A stretch of 64,000 nucleotides of DNA, from positions 52,379-116,378 of the forward strand of contig CAIPAH010000011.1 of the NCBI GenBank assembly GCA_903862955.1, given 5' to 3'. The notes below the pieces were generated by a model that worked only from the letters and a program-made list of their open reading frames with translations, was not told the DNA's origin and ran no database searches. The DNA is from an uncultured Opitutia bacterium (GTDB lineage Bacteria; Verrucomicrobiota; Verrucomicrobiia; Opitutales; Opitutaceae). Positions 9,836 to 18,996 of the stretch are shown piece after piece. The position numbers and the translations under genes were made by a program. The number at the start of each line of letters is the position of its first letter. The first letter of the stretch is position 1.

Positions 9836-11034
9836 CGCTCGCGCTCATCATCCTCCGCAGCCTGCGCCAGCACCTGCTGTCCACCGTCATCACCGCCCTC
9901 TCCATCGCGCTCGCTGGCGGCCTGCTCATGTCGGTGTGGGTTGTGAAGGTGCAGTCGCAGACGACGTTCACGCAGGTCAACACCGGCTTCGACGCCGTCC
10001 TCGGCGCGCGCGGCTCGAAGCTCCAGCTCGTCCTCAACGCCATCTTCCACCTCGAGGCCTCGCCGGGCAATCTGCCGTTCTCCGACTACGAGTTCATCCG
10101 GCGCCACCCAGCGGTGAAACTCGCCATCCCCATCGCCGTTGGCGACAACCTCCGCGGCTACCGCATCGTCGGCACGATCCCGGAGCTGTTCTCCGAGGTT
10201 GAATACACACCCGGCCGGAAATTCGCGTTCAGCTCCGGGCAGCTCTTCAACCCGGCCGCCAAGGAGGCGGTGCTCGGCAGTTTCGCCGCGCAGAAGCTGC
10301 GTCTCCACGCCGGCGACACGTTCCACCCGTTCCACGGGCTGATCTACGACGAGAAGAACCAGCACGCCGAGACCTACGTCGTGACCGGCGTGCTCGCGCC
10401 GTCCAACACGCCGGCCGACAAGGTCATCTGGATCCCGCTCCACGGCCTGCAGACGATGAGCGGCCATGATCCCCGCGCCGCGACCGACGTCAGCGCCGTG
10501 CTGATCCAGCTCCGGTCCCCCACCGCCGGCTTCATGCTCGACATGATGTATAACAAGCAGGGCAACCGCCTCACCTTCGCGTATCCGATCGGCGCCATCA
10601 TGGCCGAGCTCTTCAACAAGATCGGCTGGTTCGATCAGGTGCTCACGCTGATCTCGTATCTCGTCGCGCTCGTCTCCGCCGGTGGCGTGCTCGTGGCCAT
10701 CTACAATTCCATGGCCGCGCGCCGCCGCGACATCGCGATCCTCCGCGCTCTCGGCGCCCGCCGGCGGATGATCTTCGGCGCCATCGTGCTCGAGGCTGCG
10801 ACGATCGGGCTCCTCGGCATGATCGTCGCGTTCCTCGCCTACGCCGTCATCCTCACCGGCGTCGCAGCCATCATCCGCGCGCAGACGGGCGTGATGCTCA
10901 ACGCCTGGGCTTACAACCCCGTCATGCTCTGGGCGCCCCTCGGCATGATCGCCCTCTGCGCCCTGGGCGGCCTGCTGCCCGCGTGGAAGGCCTACCGCAC
11001 CGACGTCGCACAAAACCTCGCCCCCGTTTCCTGA
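9832..11034 (+). CDS. ABC transporter permease, FtsX/MacB fold
   Basis: A 400-residue inner-membrane protein with one N-terminal helix (residues about 5-35), a large periplasmic domain (40-270) and three C-terminal helices ending in the FtsX signature AARRRDIAILRALGARRRMIFG. Together with the upstream ATPase it forms a type VII ABC system, which moves or releases substrates on the periplasmic side. The start ATG overlaps the ATPase stop; a longer in-frame extension lies wholly within the ATPase gene. Substrate is unknown. The neighbouring His-rich lipoprotein suggests a metal-linked or lipoprotein-linked role. Confidence 0.9.
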   Translation: MTLALIILRSLRQHLLSTVITALSIALAGGLLMSVWVVKVQSQTTFTQVNTGFDAVLGARGSKLQLVLNAIFHLEASPGNLPFSDYEFIRRHPAVKLAIPIAVGDNLRGYRIVGTIPELFSEVEYTPGRKFAFSSGQLFNPAAKEAVLGSFAAQKLRLHAGDTFHPFHGLIYDEKNQHAETYVVTGVLAPSNTPADKVIWIPLHGLQTMSGHDPRAATDVSAVLIQLRSPTAGFMLDMMYNKQGNRLTFAYPIGAIMAELFNKIGWFDQVLTLISYLVALVSAGGVLVAIYNSMAARRRDIAILRALGARRRMIFGAIVLEAATIGLLGMIVAFLAYAVILTGVAAIIRAQTGVMLNAWAYNPVMLWAPLGMIALCALGGLLPAWKAYRTDVAQNLAPVS

Positions 11035-11118
11035 TCGGCCCGCGACTTGCTTTACCCCGTCCGCCCAAGTCCCATTCGGGGCTCAGCGCTTTCCGCTTAC
11101 GGCTTACCGCCATCACCG

Positions 11119-11607
11119 ATGCCCGCGCCCAAACTCACCGGACTCCTCCTGCTGCTCCCGCTGGTCCTCGCCGTCAGCTGTAGCAAGCCGGCCCCCACGC
11201 CCGAGACGACGGCAGCGCCCGCCAAGCACCAGCACCATCCGCCCCACGGCGGTACGCCCGTGGTGCTCGGCGACGAGGTTTACCACGTCGAACTCGTGCG
11301 CGTCGCCGCCGAGGGTAAACTGCAGGCCTACCTCCTCGACGGCGAAATGGAAAACTTCATCCGCTCCGCCGCGCCGTCCTTCCAAGTCGACGCCATCGTG
11401 GACGGCCAGCCGCAGGTGCTCCGTTTCGACGCCATCGCCAATCCCGCCACTGGCGAAACGGTCGGCGACACCTCGCTCTTCGAGGCGCGCGCCGGCTGGT
11501 TGAAATCGACCAAGACCTTCGACGGCATCCTCAAGAGCATCACCGTCCGCAGCACCACGTTCACCGACGTGGAATTCAATTTCCCCCTCGGCAACGACAA
11601 GGATTGA
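11119..11607 (+). CDS. His-rich lipoprotein, probable periplasmic metal binder
   Basis: A 162-residue protein with a lipoprotein signal: a hydrophobic run LLLLLPLVLAVS then Cys21 (lipobox AVSC). The start at 11119 places the signal at the N-terminus; an in-frame ATG at 11047 would bury it. Residues 35-45 read KHQHHPPHGG, followed by GDEVYHVELV, a pattern seen in periplasmic proteins that handle zinc or copper. The gene follows the ABC permease by about 85 nt and precedes a COG0523 GTPase. It could deliver metal to, or accept it from, the ABC unit. No named family was recognised with certainty. Confidence 0.82.
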   Translation: MPAPKLTGLLLLLPLVLAVSCSKPAPTPETTAAPAKHQHHPPHGGTPVVLGDEVYHVELVRVAAEGKLQAYLLDGEMENFIRSAAPSFQVDAIVDGQPQVLRFDAIANPATGETVGDTSLFEARAGWLKSTKTFDGILKSITVRSTTFTDVEFNFPLGNDKD

Positions 11608-11618
11608 GCCGGGGGAGC

Positions 11619-11672
11619 AGCGCAGGCGTCCCGCCTGCATCATCGGGCGAAGCAGGCGAGGACGCCTGCGCT
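11619..11672. repeat. Inverted repeat of the GCGCAGGCG family, copy 1
   Basis: Left arm AGCGCAGGCGTCCCGCCTGC at 11619-11638 pairs with a right arm at 11652-11672, whose reverse complement begins AGCGCAGGCGTCC. It lies between the lipoprotein and COG0523 GTPase genes. The same word occurs as a perfect palindrome inside the WD40 gene at 28591-28617, so this is a dispersed element; it has no transposase. Confidence 0.75.
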
Positions 11673-11744
11673 ACCCCACCACTGCGCACCCGTGTCACCG
11701 CCGCATTTGCAATCCGCCCGACCAAGAGCACGCTTGCGTCCTTC

Positions 11745-11778
11745 AAAATCGAAATTCGAGAATCGAAATTCGAAAATT
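11745..11778. repeat. Heptamer word array abutting a start codon
   Basis: About five successive 7-nt words close to AAATTCG/GAATCGA fill this stretch, ending 2 nt before the ATG at 11781. The composition is AT-rich in a GC-rich neighbourhood, and no Shine-Dalgarno-like sequence remains in the leader. Very similar words lie directly upstream of the nuoF start at 55021-55043. Confidence 0.7.
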
Positions 11779-11780
11779 CC

Positions 11781-13202
11781 ATGAGCTCCGGACCCATTCC
11801 AGTCACCGTCCTCACCGGCTTCCTCGGTGCGGGCAAGACCACCCTCCTCAACCGCATCCTCACGGAGCAGCACGGCCAGAAGCTGGCCGTCATCGAGAAC
11901 GAGTTTGGCGAGGTGGGCGTGGACAACCAGCTCGTCATCTCCAGCGACGAGGAGCTCTTCGAGATGAACAACGGCTGCATTTGCTGCACCGTCCGCGGCG
12001 ACCTCATCCGCATCCTCGGCCGTCTCATGAAGCGCAAGGACCGACTCGACGGCATCCTCATCGAGACCACCGGCCTCGCCAACCCCGCGCCCGTCGCGCA
12101 GACGTTTTTCACCGACGACGAGATGAAGGCGAACTTCCGGCTCGACGCCATCGTCACGGTCGTCGACGCCAAGCACGTGCTGCAGCACCTCGACTCCGAT
12201 GACGAGGCCGTCAAGCAGCTGGCATTCGCCGACGTCATCCTGCTCAACAAGACCGACCTCGTCTCGTCCGCCGAACTCGCCGCCCTCGAGGAGCGTATTC
12301 ACCGCATCAACGCGGTAGCCAGGATCCACCGCACGAAAAACTGCGACGTCCCCCTCGACCGCGTGCTCAACGTCGGCGGCTTCAACTTGGGACGCGCCAC
12401 GGAGCTCGATCCGAAATTCCTCGAGCCCGAATATCCGTTCGAATGGGCCGGCGCCTACGCCCTGCCCGCCGGCAGCCACGAGCTCGTGATTGGGCATGGC
12501 GACGAGGAACACGACCATGACCACTCGCACGAGGGCCACGACCACGATCACGGTGACGGCCATGACCACCATCACCACCACGGCAATCCCAACGAACTCG
12601 ATGTCGTCATCCTCCCCGTGAAATCCACCGGCGACGCCGACCTCACCGCCGCCCGCGAATCCGCCGTGCGCGTGTTTTCCGACTGGGAAACGCGGCTTAA
12701 GGACGGCGACCCGGTGGTCCCCGGCGCCACACTCCAGCGCTTGCTGCTCACCGAGGGCAACGGCACATATCCCCTCAAAATCGAAAAGCCTGGCACGTTC
12801 CTCGTGTTCGAGTCCTGCGGCCACGACCCGCTGCACATCCAGGTGGCCGGCGAGCCCGTCAAGCCTGGCTGGCAGCAGGACTTCCACGCCGCGCACACCC
12901 ACAACGACGCCGTCACCTCCGTTGGCATCAGCACGCCCGGCGACCTCGATGGCCGGAAGCTCAACGACTGGATCAGCGGCCTGCTGCGCACCAAGGGCGG
13001 CGACATCTACCGCATGAAGGGCGTCCTCAGCGTGAAGGGCTCGACCAAGCGCCTCGTCTTCCAGGGCGTGCACATGCTCTTCGACGCCAAATTCGACCGT
13101 GAATGGGGCACCGATCCGCGCACGAACACCCTCGTCTTCATCGGCCGCAAACTTGACCGCGCCGAGCTGACCAAGGCGTTCGAAGCCTGCCTGGCCAAGT
13201 AA
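11781..13202 (+). CDS. COG0523 (CobW/ZigA-type) metallochaperone GTPase, His-rich
   Basis: A 473-residue G3E-family GTPase that would insert or allocate a metal, probably zinc. Walker A is GFLGAGKTT at residues 13-21; the metal-binding CxCC is C66-I-C68-C69 in NNGCICC; ETTGLANP is the switch region and NKTD the base-specificity motif. Residues 239-270 are a His/Asp-rich tract, followed by the C-terminal CobW domain. The ATG at 11781 begins the family-typical N-terminus; the frame upstream reads through repeat DNA. As the last gene of the metal island it is likely cotranscribed with the lipoprotein and ABC genes. It ends 32 nt from the convergent URO-D gene. Confidence 0.93.
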   Translation: MSSGPIPVTVLTGFLGAGKTTLLNRILTEQHGQKLAVIENEFGEVGVDNQLVISSDEELFEMNNGCICCTVRGDLIRILGRLMKRKDRLDGILIETTGLANPAPVAQTFFTDDEMKANFRLDAIVTVVDAKHVLQHLDSDDEAVKQLAFADVILLNKTDLVSSAELAALEERIHRINAVARIHRTKNCDVPLDRVLNVGGFNLGRATELDPKFLEPEYPFEWAGAYALPAGSHELVIGHGDEEHDHDHSHEGHDHDHGDGHDHHHHHGNPNELDVVILPVKSTGDADLTAARESAVRVFSDWETRLKDGDPVVPGATLQRLLLTEGNGTYPLKIEKPGTFLVFESCGHDPLHIQVAGEPVKPGWQQDFHAAHTHNDAVTSVGISTPGDLDGRKLNDWISGLLRTKGGDIYRMKGVLSVKGSTKRLVFQGVHMLFDAKFDREWGTDPRTNTLVFIGRKLDRAELTKAFEACLAK

Positions 13203-13234
13203 GCAGGGCTTCGACCTGCCCGACGACGCCGGCT

Positions 13235-14383
13235 TCAATACACGCCGTGTTGTTCCACCAGCTCGCGCAGTAGCGCCACGTTCGCCGCGGGCGTTTCGGG
13301 AGCGATGGCGCACGCCGTGCTCAGGATGAAGCCTCGCGCCGTCATCCCGATCTCCAGCCGCCGAATCACGTCCGCGCGAATCGCTTCCTTCGTGCCGAGT
13401 AGCAGCGTGTGCACCGGGTCGATGTTGCCCTTGATGAAAGCGCGGTTGCCGATGCGCCGGACCGCGTCGGCCAGCTCGACATTGCCCAGCGGCGGCGGGT
13501 CCAGGCACTCGATGCCGTCGAAGCCGGTGTCGATGATCGCCTCGAGCCGGTCGCCAATCGCGCCACAGGTGTGGCAGTAGCTCAGCACCCCACCCGCTTT
13601 CGCCGCGGCCACCAGCACCGCTTGCGCGGGCGCGATCAGGTCGCGATAGAGTTGCGGTGAGATGAAACTTTGCCCCGCCCACGGCGCCGACACGTTCAGC
13701 GCATCCACGCCGGCCACGATCTGCTCGCGGGCATGTCCGGCCACCGCCACCGCGAACCGCGCCAGCAGCGCCCGGCACTTCTCCGGATCTGTCAGCAGCG
13801 CCTCCATCGCGCCGTCGGCGCCGAGCAGGTCGATCAGGTAATCCTCCGGCGAGTAGAGCGCGCCGTGAATCGACACGTCCGGCCCGACCAGCTTCCGCGC
13901 CTGCACGAGCTCCGCCACGCGGCCGCCCGCGCCCTCCGCCAGCTGCATCCGCAACCGCGTCGACGGCGGGTGATAACTGAGCCGCGCGGCGACCGTGGCC
14001 GGATCGAGATCGCTGATCTCGCGCTCCGGCGGCGTGGCGTGAGTGTAGCGCGGCAGGTCATTGCGGCAGTAGAGGCAGGAATCTCCGTTGCGAAAATACA
14101 CCACCGGGCCCTCGGCATTTGTGCGGTCAATCCGCTGCACCGTGCGCTCGTCCAATGCCGCCGCGCCCACCGCGGGGATCAGCACGCCATCAAAGCCAAA
14201 GCGCCGGCTGATTCCGCAGAACCCCCGGGCCAGCGCGCCGTCGTGGTTGTGCCACACGTCGATCGGGTCGAGCTCCGGCTGCTGTCGCAGCACGAAGCCT
14301 AGCGACGGCTGGCACATCACCGGCACGCGGTCCGGCCGTTCCAAGCGCATGGCGGCAGCGAGACGGGTCCGGGACGTGTGCAT
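13235..14383 (-). CDS. Uroporphyrinogen decarboxylase-family protein (MtaA/corrinoid methyltransferase type)
   Basis: A 382-residue URO-D superfamily TIM-barrel. N-terminal MRLERPDRVPVM and the C-terminal region FIKGNIDPVHTLL/ILSTACAI match the branch that includes methylcobamide:CoM methyltransferases, rather than heme-pathway HemE, which would have a conserved Arg-rich N-terminus. C270-H271-T272-C273-G could be the zinc site of such enzymes. It is transcribed away from a large lyase-like gene across a 200-nt divergent region, and is one of several one-carbon/corrinoid-like genes in the cluster (with DUF1638). Its substrate is unknown; HemE activity is unlikely. Confidence 0.85.
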   Translation of the reverse strand: MHTSRTRLAAAMRLERPDRVPVMCQPSLGFVLRQQPELDPIDVWHNHDGALARGFCGISRRFGFDGVLIPAVGAAALDERTVQRIDRTNAEGPVVYFRNGDSCLYCRNDLPRYTHATPPEREISDLDPATVAARLSYHPPSTRLRMQLAEGAGGRVAELVQARKLVGPDVSIHGALYSPEDYLIDLLGADGAMEALLTDPEKCRALLARFAVAVAGHAREQIVAGVDALNVSAPWAGQSFISPQLYRDLIAPAQAVLVAAAKAGGVLSYCHTCGAIGDRLEAIIDTGFDGIECLDPPPLGNVELADAVRRIGNRAFIKGNIDPVHTLLLGTKEAIRADVIRRLEIGMTARGFILSTACAIAPETPAANVALLRELVEQHGVY

Positions 14384-14583
14384 GGGGTGAAGGTCTATCT
14401 TGGGCGGTCCCGCCGGATTCTTCGATCCGAATCTCCATCGCCCTCATCGCTCGCCCAGCCACCCGCCTTCGCTCATCCCCCTTTGCGCGGGGCTCGGTCC
14501 CGCGAATCCTGCAGTAATGATTTGTCCCTCAGGGAACGGACGGCTAATGGGTTAATTCCAGCGTCTGCGTCCGCCCCCACCCC
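14384..14583. other. Divergent intergenic region between URO-D and lyase-like genes
   Basis: 200 nt that must hold promoters for both directions. It contains an AT-richer patch with GGGTTAATTCC around 14550-14560, and the partial palindrome CGCGGGGCTCGGTCCCGCG near 14486-14504. No confident promoter hexamers or operator were identified. Confidence 0.4.
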
Positions 14584-17500
14584 ATGAATACGCCCCGCGA
14601 CCCCGCTCTCGACGTCCTCCCGCGCTCGCCCCAGCGCACCACTGCCCTCGGCCAGGATGTCGCCATCCTCTATTCCGCGTCCGAGCCGCGCTACCGCGCG
14701 CTCGCCGAGCAACTGGCCGCGGCCATCGCCGCCCGCGGCGGCACGAGGCCGGAGTGCATCGCGGACACCACGCTCCTGCCCGAACGCAGCACGCCCCTTC
14801 CCGCCGCCTACCGGAAACGTCCGCTCGTCGTCCTCGGCAACCTCAACACCAACCGCGTCCTCCTGCCGCTCTACGCCGACTACCTGTGCTCGACCGACGC
14901 CGTTTACCCGGGCGCCGATGGCTACGATCTCCGCACGTTGGTCAATCCCTACGGCACCGGCAGCAACCTCATCCTCGCCGGCGGCAGCAGCCTCCGCGGC
15001 GTCGAGCGCGCCGTCGAAAAACTCCTCGCCGCCATCGGCACCGCCGGGCCAGGCGTCACGGTGCCGTTCCTCCTGCAAGTGGAGGTCTCCCCCGCCTTGC
15101 TGTCCCAGCTGGCGCGCTGGCCCTACACGTCGCTGGACGATTCCACCGCGCTGCAGGCCTCCCGCGGACGCGGCCTGATGTTCATCACGGAGCCGATCCG
15201 CCTGATCGGGGCCTACACGATGATGTGGTCGCTGACCGCCGACGAACGCTACGCCGTCGTCGCGCGCGATAATCTCCGCTGGCTCAACGAGCGCATGACG
15301 GACGGCTACGGCGACTGGCATTACCTGGCCGAGCGGTTCCTGCGCGCCATGCCGCTGCTCACCGCCAGCGGGTTGCTGACCGACGCCGACGTCCATCGCA
15401 CCGACCACTTGCTGATGCTGACCGCGCTCGGCAACCAGAACGAGTGGTGGCGCATGCGCGTCGGCCACCCGCCCCTCGGTCACCGCCACCAAGGCAAGGG
15501 CACGTATGAATTCCTGCTGCTCGCGCGCTACCTGCGGGACTACGCGCACCCGACGCCGGCCCTGCGCGCGCTCTGCGAACGCTGGTATGACGAGTGCTGC
15601 CTCTTTCTCGACGCCCTGGCCCGGGCGCGCGGTGACGACCAGGACGACGAGAGCTGTCTCAACAACATCGCGACGATCTTCCGCTACGCCCTCGGCCAGG
15701 AGCGCCATGCGTTCTTCACCAGCGGCGACGCCCGCCGCGTGGCGGAGCGCTGCCTCGCGCTCCACGACAACAACGGCAACGGCGCCGGCCAGGGCGGCTA
15801 CGGCGAAAGCCAGGGCATGTATCTCCAGCAGGAAGCCACGGTGCAAACCGCCTCGAGCGCGTTCTACTACGGCGACGGCCGGCTGAAGTGGATCCTGCAC
15901 CAGCTTCCCAATCTCGCGATCCCCCAGCGCTACCCGTTCCTGCAATACGCCCCGGTGTTTCTCCAAAATTTCGCGACCGGCCCCGAGCTGGTGGCCGAAC
16001 CGCCGCCGGCTGACCGCACGTTTCACTGCCTGCCGCTCACCGACCACCAGTTCACCATCAGCAACCACCCGCCGGTACACTACGAGCCCGCCGGCCACCT
16101 GGTAAACGCGCCCGAGACGTGGGAGCTCGCCGAGGCCATCGCCCTCAACCGCCTCCCGCAGGCCCGCGGCTTCGACAAATTCGTGCTGCGCGGCGGCTAC
16201 CAGCGCGACGACGCCTACCTGATGATCCAAGGCTACCAGGGCGGCTTCCGGTGGCAGGGCCACATGCAGGCCGCCAACTGCCTCGTGCGGTTCTTCCAGG
16301 CCGGCCACGTGTGGCTCGTCCAAAACACTTCCCGGCATTCCTTCTACGACAAAAACGGGCTCTTCATCAGCGACGGCCGCAACGACACTCCCATGCCGCC
16401 GATCGCGGAATTGGTTGCCGGCGCGGATTTCCCGCCGGTCACGTTGACCATCTCACGGCTGTCCGACTACCATCACACCGAGTGGACGCGCCACATCTTC
16501 TGGTCCAAGGCCGGCGCGGGTTGCTTCGTCGTGATCGACCGCACGGTGTTCCAGTCCGACGGCCCTTACTCGCTCACCTGCACGTGGCGCACCCCCGGCC
16601 ACGCCGAACTCGCCGGCCGCCGGTGGACCAGCCTCCAGGGGCAACACCGGTTCACGCTCGTCGCCGGCACGAACGTCCCCGCCACCTGCGACATCGACTC
16701 CGACCAGGGCGCCTGCGAGCCCTACGTGCTGCGCCAGCGCCGCGCCGGGTCGCATCGCGCGGGCGACGAGGCCACGTTTCAAAATCTGTTCTACGTTCGC
16801 GGCCAGGAAGACGCCACGTCGCTCGATCTCCAGCGCATTGACGAACGCAGCTCCCTCGTCCTGCGCAACGGCCAGCCCGCGGCGTGGTGCGGCATCGAAC
16901 TCGCCTCCACCTCGGCGTGGCTGCCGGGCGCTAACGCCCGCGCCGTCAGCGCCTGGGTCGAACCCGCGGCCATGGCCTTCGCCGGTGCCACGTCCGTGGT
17001 CCTCGCCGCGACGGGCTGGCAAATCCGCAGCGAACAACCGGTCGGGGTGCTGCTCGACTTGGACGCAGCGACGCTGACGCTCCGCCTCGACACGCCGGGC
17101 ATCAAGACAGCCGCCGTCACGCTCACGCTCAGCGGCGAAGCCCGCCAGGTCACGCTCACGGATGCGCTCACCGTCCCGCTCGCCACGCCCGCCTGCGCCA
17201 CGCTGCGTGCCGCACTTTCGTCGTGGCTGGGCGGCCTCCGTCCCGTGCTCGCCGCACCAACACCCGCCAGCGCAGCTGAGTCGCAGGGCGGTTGGACGAC
17301 GGCGTGGACTTACGACAGCGGCACCCGCCGACCCGAGCGCGTGCGCAAGGTCTGCGTCAGCGCCAGCCCGCTGCCCGTCGACGCCTCGCCAGAGCAGCTG
17401 TTGGACCCGGTGTTGCCTGACGGCTACTCCCGCGAAATCTGGACGCAATGGCCCGAGGCGACGCACTACGACCTCACGCTCACTTTCCCCGAGCCGCGCG

Positions 17501-18903
17501 CCGTCACCGCGCTTAACATCCTCGGTGACTGCATCGACGACCCGTCGCTGCGCGTGTTCAACCCTTTGCCCGACGGCATCACCGTCGAGGCCGAGACTGC
17601 CGGCGGAAAGCGCCACACCCATCCCGTCACCGCGGGGCCCGACCGCCACTACAAGCGTTATCGCGACGCCGAGAACCGGCTCGAAGTTCGGACCGCCGCG
17701 ATCAACGAGGTGGCCCGTTCCCTGCACGTCCGCGTGCCCGCGCCGTCGGGCCGGCCGCTCGTGCTCCACCGTCTCGAGGTGCTCGGCGACCGCGCCGTCG
17801 CTCCCGCACTGCAGCACTGGATCGCCGCGGACCTCAACAGCGACGGGCGCAGCGAGATCGTGACGGTCAACGCCGTGAACGAGCTTTTCGTGATCAACGA
17901 CGAGGGCCGCGAACTCTGGCGGCAGGCATTGCCCGTGCCCGTCACGCACATTTCGGCCCAGCCCATCGACGCCTCCGGCCCGCCCGTGCTCTGCGTTGGG
18001 TTACTCGGCGGTGAACTCCGGCTCTACCAGCCCGACGGCTCGCTGCGGCTGGCGCGCAAGCTGGCGGAGGAATTCCGCGAGCGCACCGACTGCCTTATGG
18101 GGTGGTTCAACGCGATCCATGCCCTCGCCATCTGGCATCGCGGCGCGGATGGCCGTGGCTCGCTCATGATGGGCGGCTACGGCATCGTGGTGTTCCTCGA
18201 TGCCGACCTCCGCATCGCCGGGCACAGTTTCTCGGACGGTCCCTGGGAATACGACATCCTCGTCACGCCGGAAAACCGCCCCGGTCGCGGCGACATCTTC
18301 GTGCGCTGCGGCTGGAATCACGGCATCCAATATTACGAGGGCGTGCCCGGCGCCGGTCCGAGCGGCTACCTCCAGAGCTTCGGCGGATTCCAACAGCCGA
18401 TGTTCCGCCGGCTGAAGCGCGTCATCCCCTTCCTCAACGGCCGCTCGCTCGCCTACGAGTGGGTGGACGTCGCCAGCGCGCCCGACGGCGCGATCTTCGC
18501 GGCCACCGAGCTGGGCTGTGGCGTGCTGTCCACCGCCAAGAAGGACTGGCTTTGGAAACTCGAGGGCGGCATGTGCCTCAACGCCTGCTGCACCGGCCGC
18601 GTCGACGGCCGCCCCGTCGCGCTCACCGCCGGCGCGGACGGATTCGTCACCGCGGTCGACCTGGCCGACGGCCGCATCATTCGCTGCTGGCACGCCGGCG
18701 CCCCGGTTGTCGGCGTGGCCCAAGCCCCCTCCGGCGAGCTCATCGTCGCCACGAGCGTCGGCGTGCGCTCGCTCGACTCCGCCTGGCAACCCCGCGGTTT
18801 CCTCGCCCGCCCCGTCCGCCGCATGTTGCCCCTCGGCAGCGGACGGTTGCTCCTCTGCCGCGAGGACCACACGCTTGAGCTGCTCGAAACCAAAAAAGCC
18901 TAA
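14584..18903 (+). CDS. 1439-aa polysaccharide-lyase-like protein with beta-propeller tail
   Basis: Not assignable to one family. Residues about 25-165 resemble the N-terminal domain of alpha-glucuronidases (VAILYSASEPRY, RPLVVLGNLNTNRV, NPYGTGSNLILAGG). Residues 180-450 are helical, like the alpha/alpha toroid of heparinase/alginate lyases; 480-860 look like the following beta-sandwich with many Trp/Tyr/His. Residues 930-1075 resemble a discoidin-type beta-sandwich, and 1079 to the end are a beta-propeller starting ADLNSDGRSEIV (a calcium-loop-like DLNSDG). No signal peptide is visible, which is odd for such an enzyme and implies a cytoplasmic enzyme or a non-classical export route. It leads a plus-strand set with a nitrilase, a DUF1638 and a heparinase-like gene, so acidic-oligosaccharide degradation is inferred. 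Confidence 0.75.
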   Translation: MNTPRDPALDVLPRSPQRTTALGQDVAILYSASEPRYRALAEQLAAAIAARGGTRPECIADTTLLPERSTPLPAAYRKRPLVVLGNLNTNRVLLPLYADYLCSTDAVYPGADGYDLRTLVNPYGTGSNLILAGGSSLRGVERAVEKLLAAIGTAGPGVTVPFLLQVEVSPALLSQLARWPYTSLDDSTALQASRGRGLMFITEPIRLIGAYTMMWSLTADERYAVVARDNLRWLNERMTDGYGDWHYLAERFLRAMPLLTASGLLTDADVHRTDHLLMLTALGNQNEWWRMRVGHPPLGHRHQGKGTYEFLLLARYLRDYAHPTPALRALCERWYDECCLFLDALARARGDDQDDESCLNNIATIFRYALGQERHAFFTSGDARRVAERCLALHDNNGNGAGQGGYGESQGMYLQQEATVQTASSAFYYGDGRLKWILHQLPNLAIPQRYPFLQYAPVFLQNFATGPELVAEPPPADRTFHCLPLTDHQFTISNHPPVHYEPAGHLVNAPETWELAEAIALNRLPQARGFDKFVLRGGYQRDDAYLMIQGYQGGFRWQGHMQAANCLVRFFQAGHVWLVQNTSRHSFYDKNGLFISDGRNDTPMPPIAELVAGADFPPVTLTISRLSDYHHTEWTRHIFWSKAGAGCFVVIDRTVFQSDGPYSLTCTWRTPGHAELAGRRWTSLQGQHRFTLVAGTNVPATCDIDSDQGACEPYVLRQRRAGSHRAGDEATFQNLFYVRGQEDATSLDLQRIDERSSLVLRNGQPAAWCGIELASTSAWLPGANARAVSAWVEPAAMAFAGATSVVLAATGWQIRSEQPVGVLLDLDAATLTLRLDTPGIKTAAVTLTLSGEARQVTLTDALTVPLATPACATLRAALSSWLGGLRPVLAAPTPASAAESQGGWTTAWTYDSGTRRPERVRKVCVSASPLPVDASPEQLLDPVLPDGYSREIWTQWPEATHYDLTLTFPEPRAVTALNILGDCIDDPSLRVFNPLPDGITVEAETAGGKRHTHPVTAGPDRHYKRYRDAENRLEVRTAAINEVARSLHVRVPAPSGRPLVLHRLEVLGDRAVAPALQHWIAADLNSDGRSEIVTVNAVNELFVINDEGRELWRQALPVPVTHISAQPIDASGPPVLCVGLLGGELRLYQPDGSLRLARKLAEEFRERTDCLMGWFNAIHALAIWHRGADGRGSLMMGGYGIVVFLDADLRIAGHSFSDGPWEYDILVTPENRPGRGDIFVRCGWNHGIQYYEGVPGAGPSGYLQSFGGFQQPMFRRLKRVIPFLNGRSLAYEWVDVASAPDGAIFAATELGCGVLSTAKKDWLWKLEGGMCLNACCTGRVDGRPVALTAGADGFVTAVDLADGRIIRCWHAGAPVVGVAQAPSGELIVATSVGVRSLDSAWQPRGFLARPVRRMLPLGSGRLLLCREDHTLELLETKKA

Positions 18904-18984
18904 CCGCGAATGCACGCCAATGGACGCGAATAGCAGCCCTTCCCATTTGGCTACATTCGCGTGGATTCGCGTCCATTCGCGGTT
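18902..18984. repeat. GCGAAT inverted repeat, copy 1
   Basis: A 30-nt left arm at 18902-18931 and a 30-nt right arm at 18955-18984 are reverse complements with only a few mismatches, separated by 23 nt. Each arm contains three spaced GCGAAT-type words about 10 nt apart. It starts within the stop codon of the lyase-like gene and ends 12 nt before the nitrilase ATG. Related elements lie at 35391, 53574, 55542 and 63942. Confidence 0.9.
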
Positions 18985-18996
18985 GAGCAATTCCCC

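Noticed and set aside
12490..12592. His-codon-rich stretch as a possible DNA repeat
   Set aside because: It encodes the His/Asp tract usual for COG0523 proteins and is explained by protein function.
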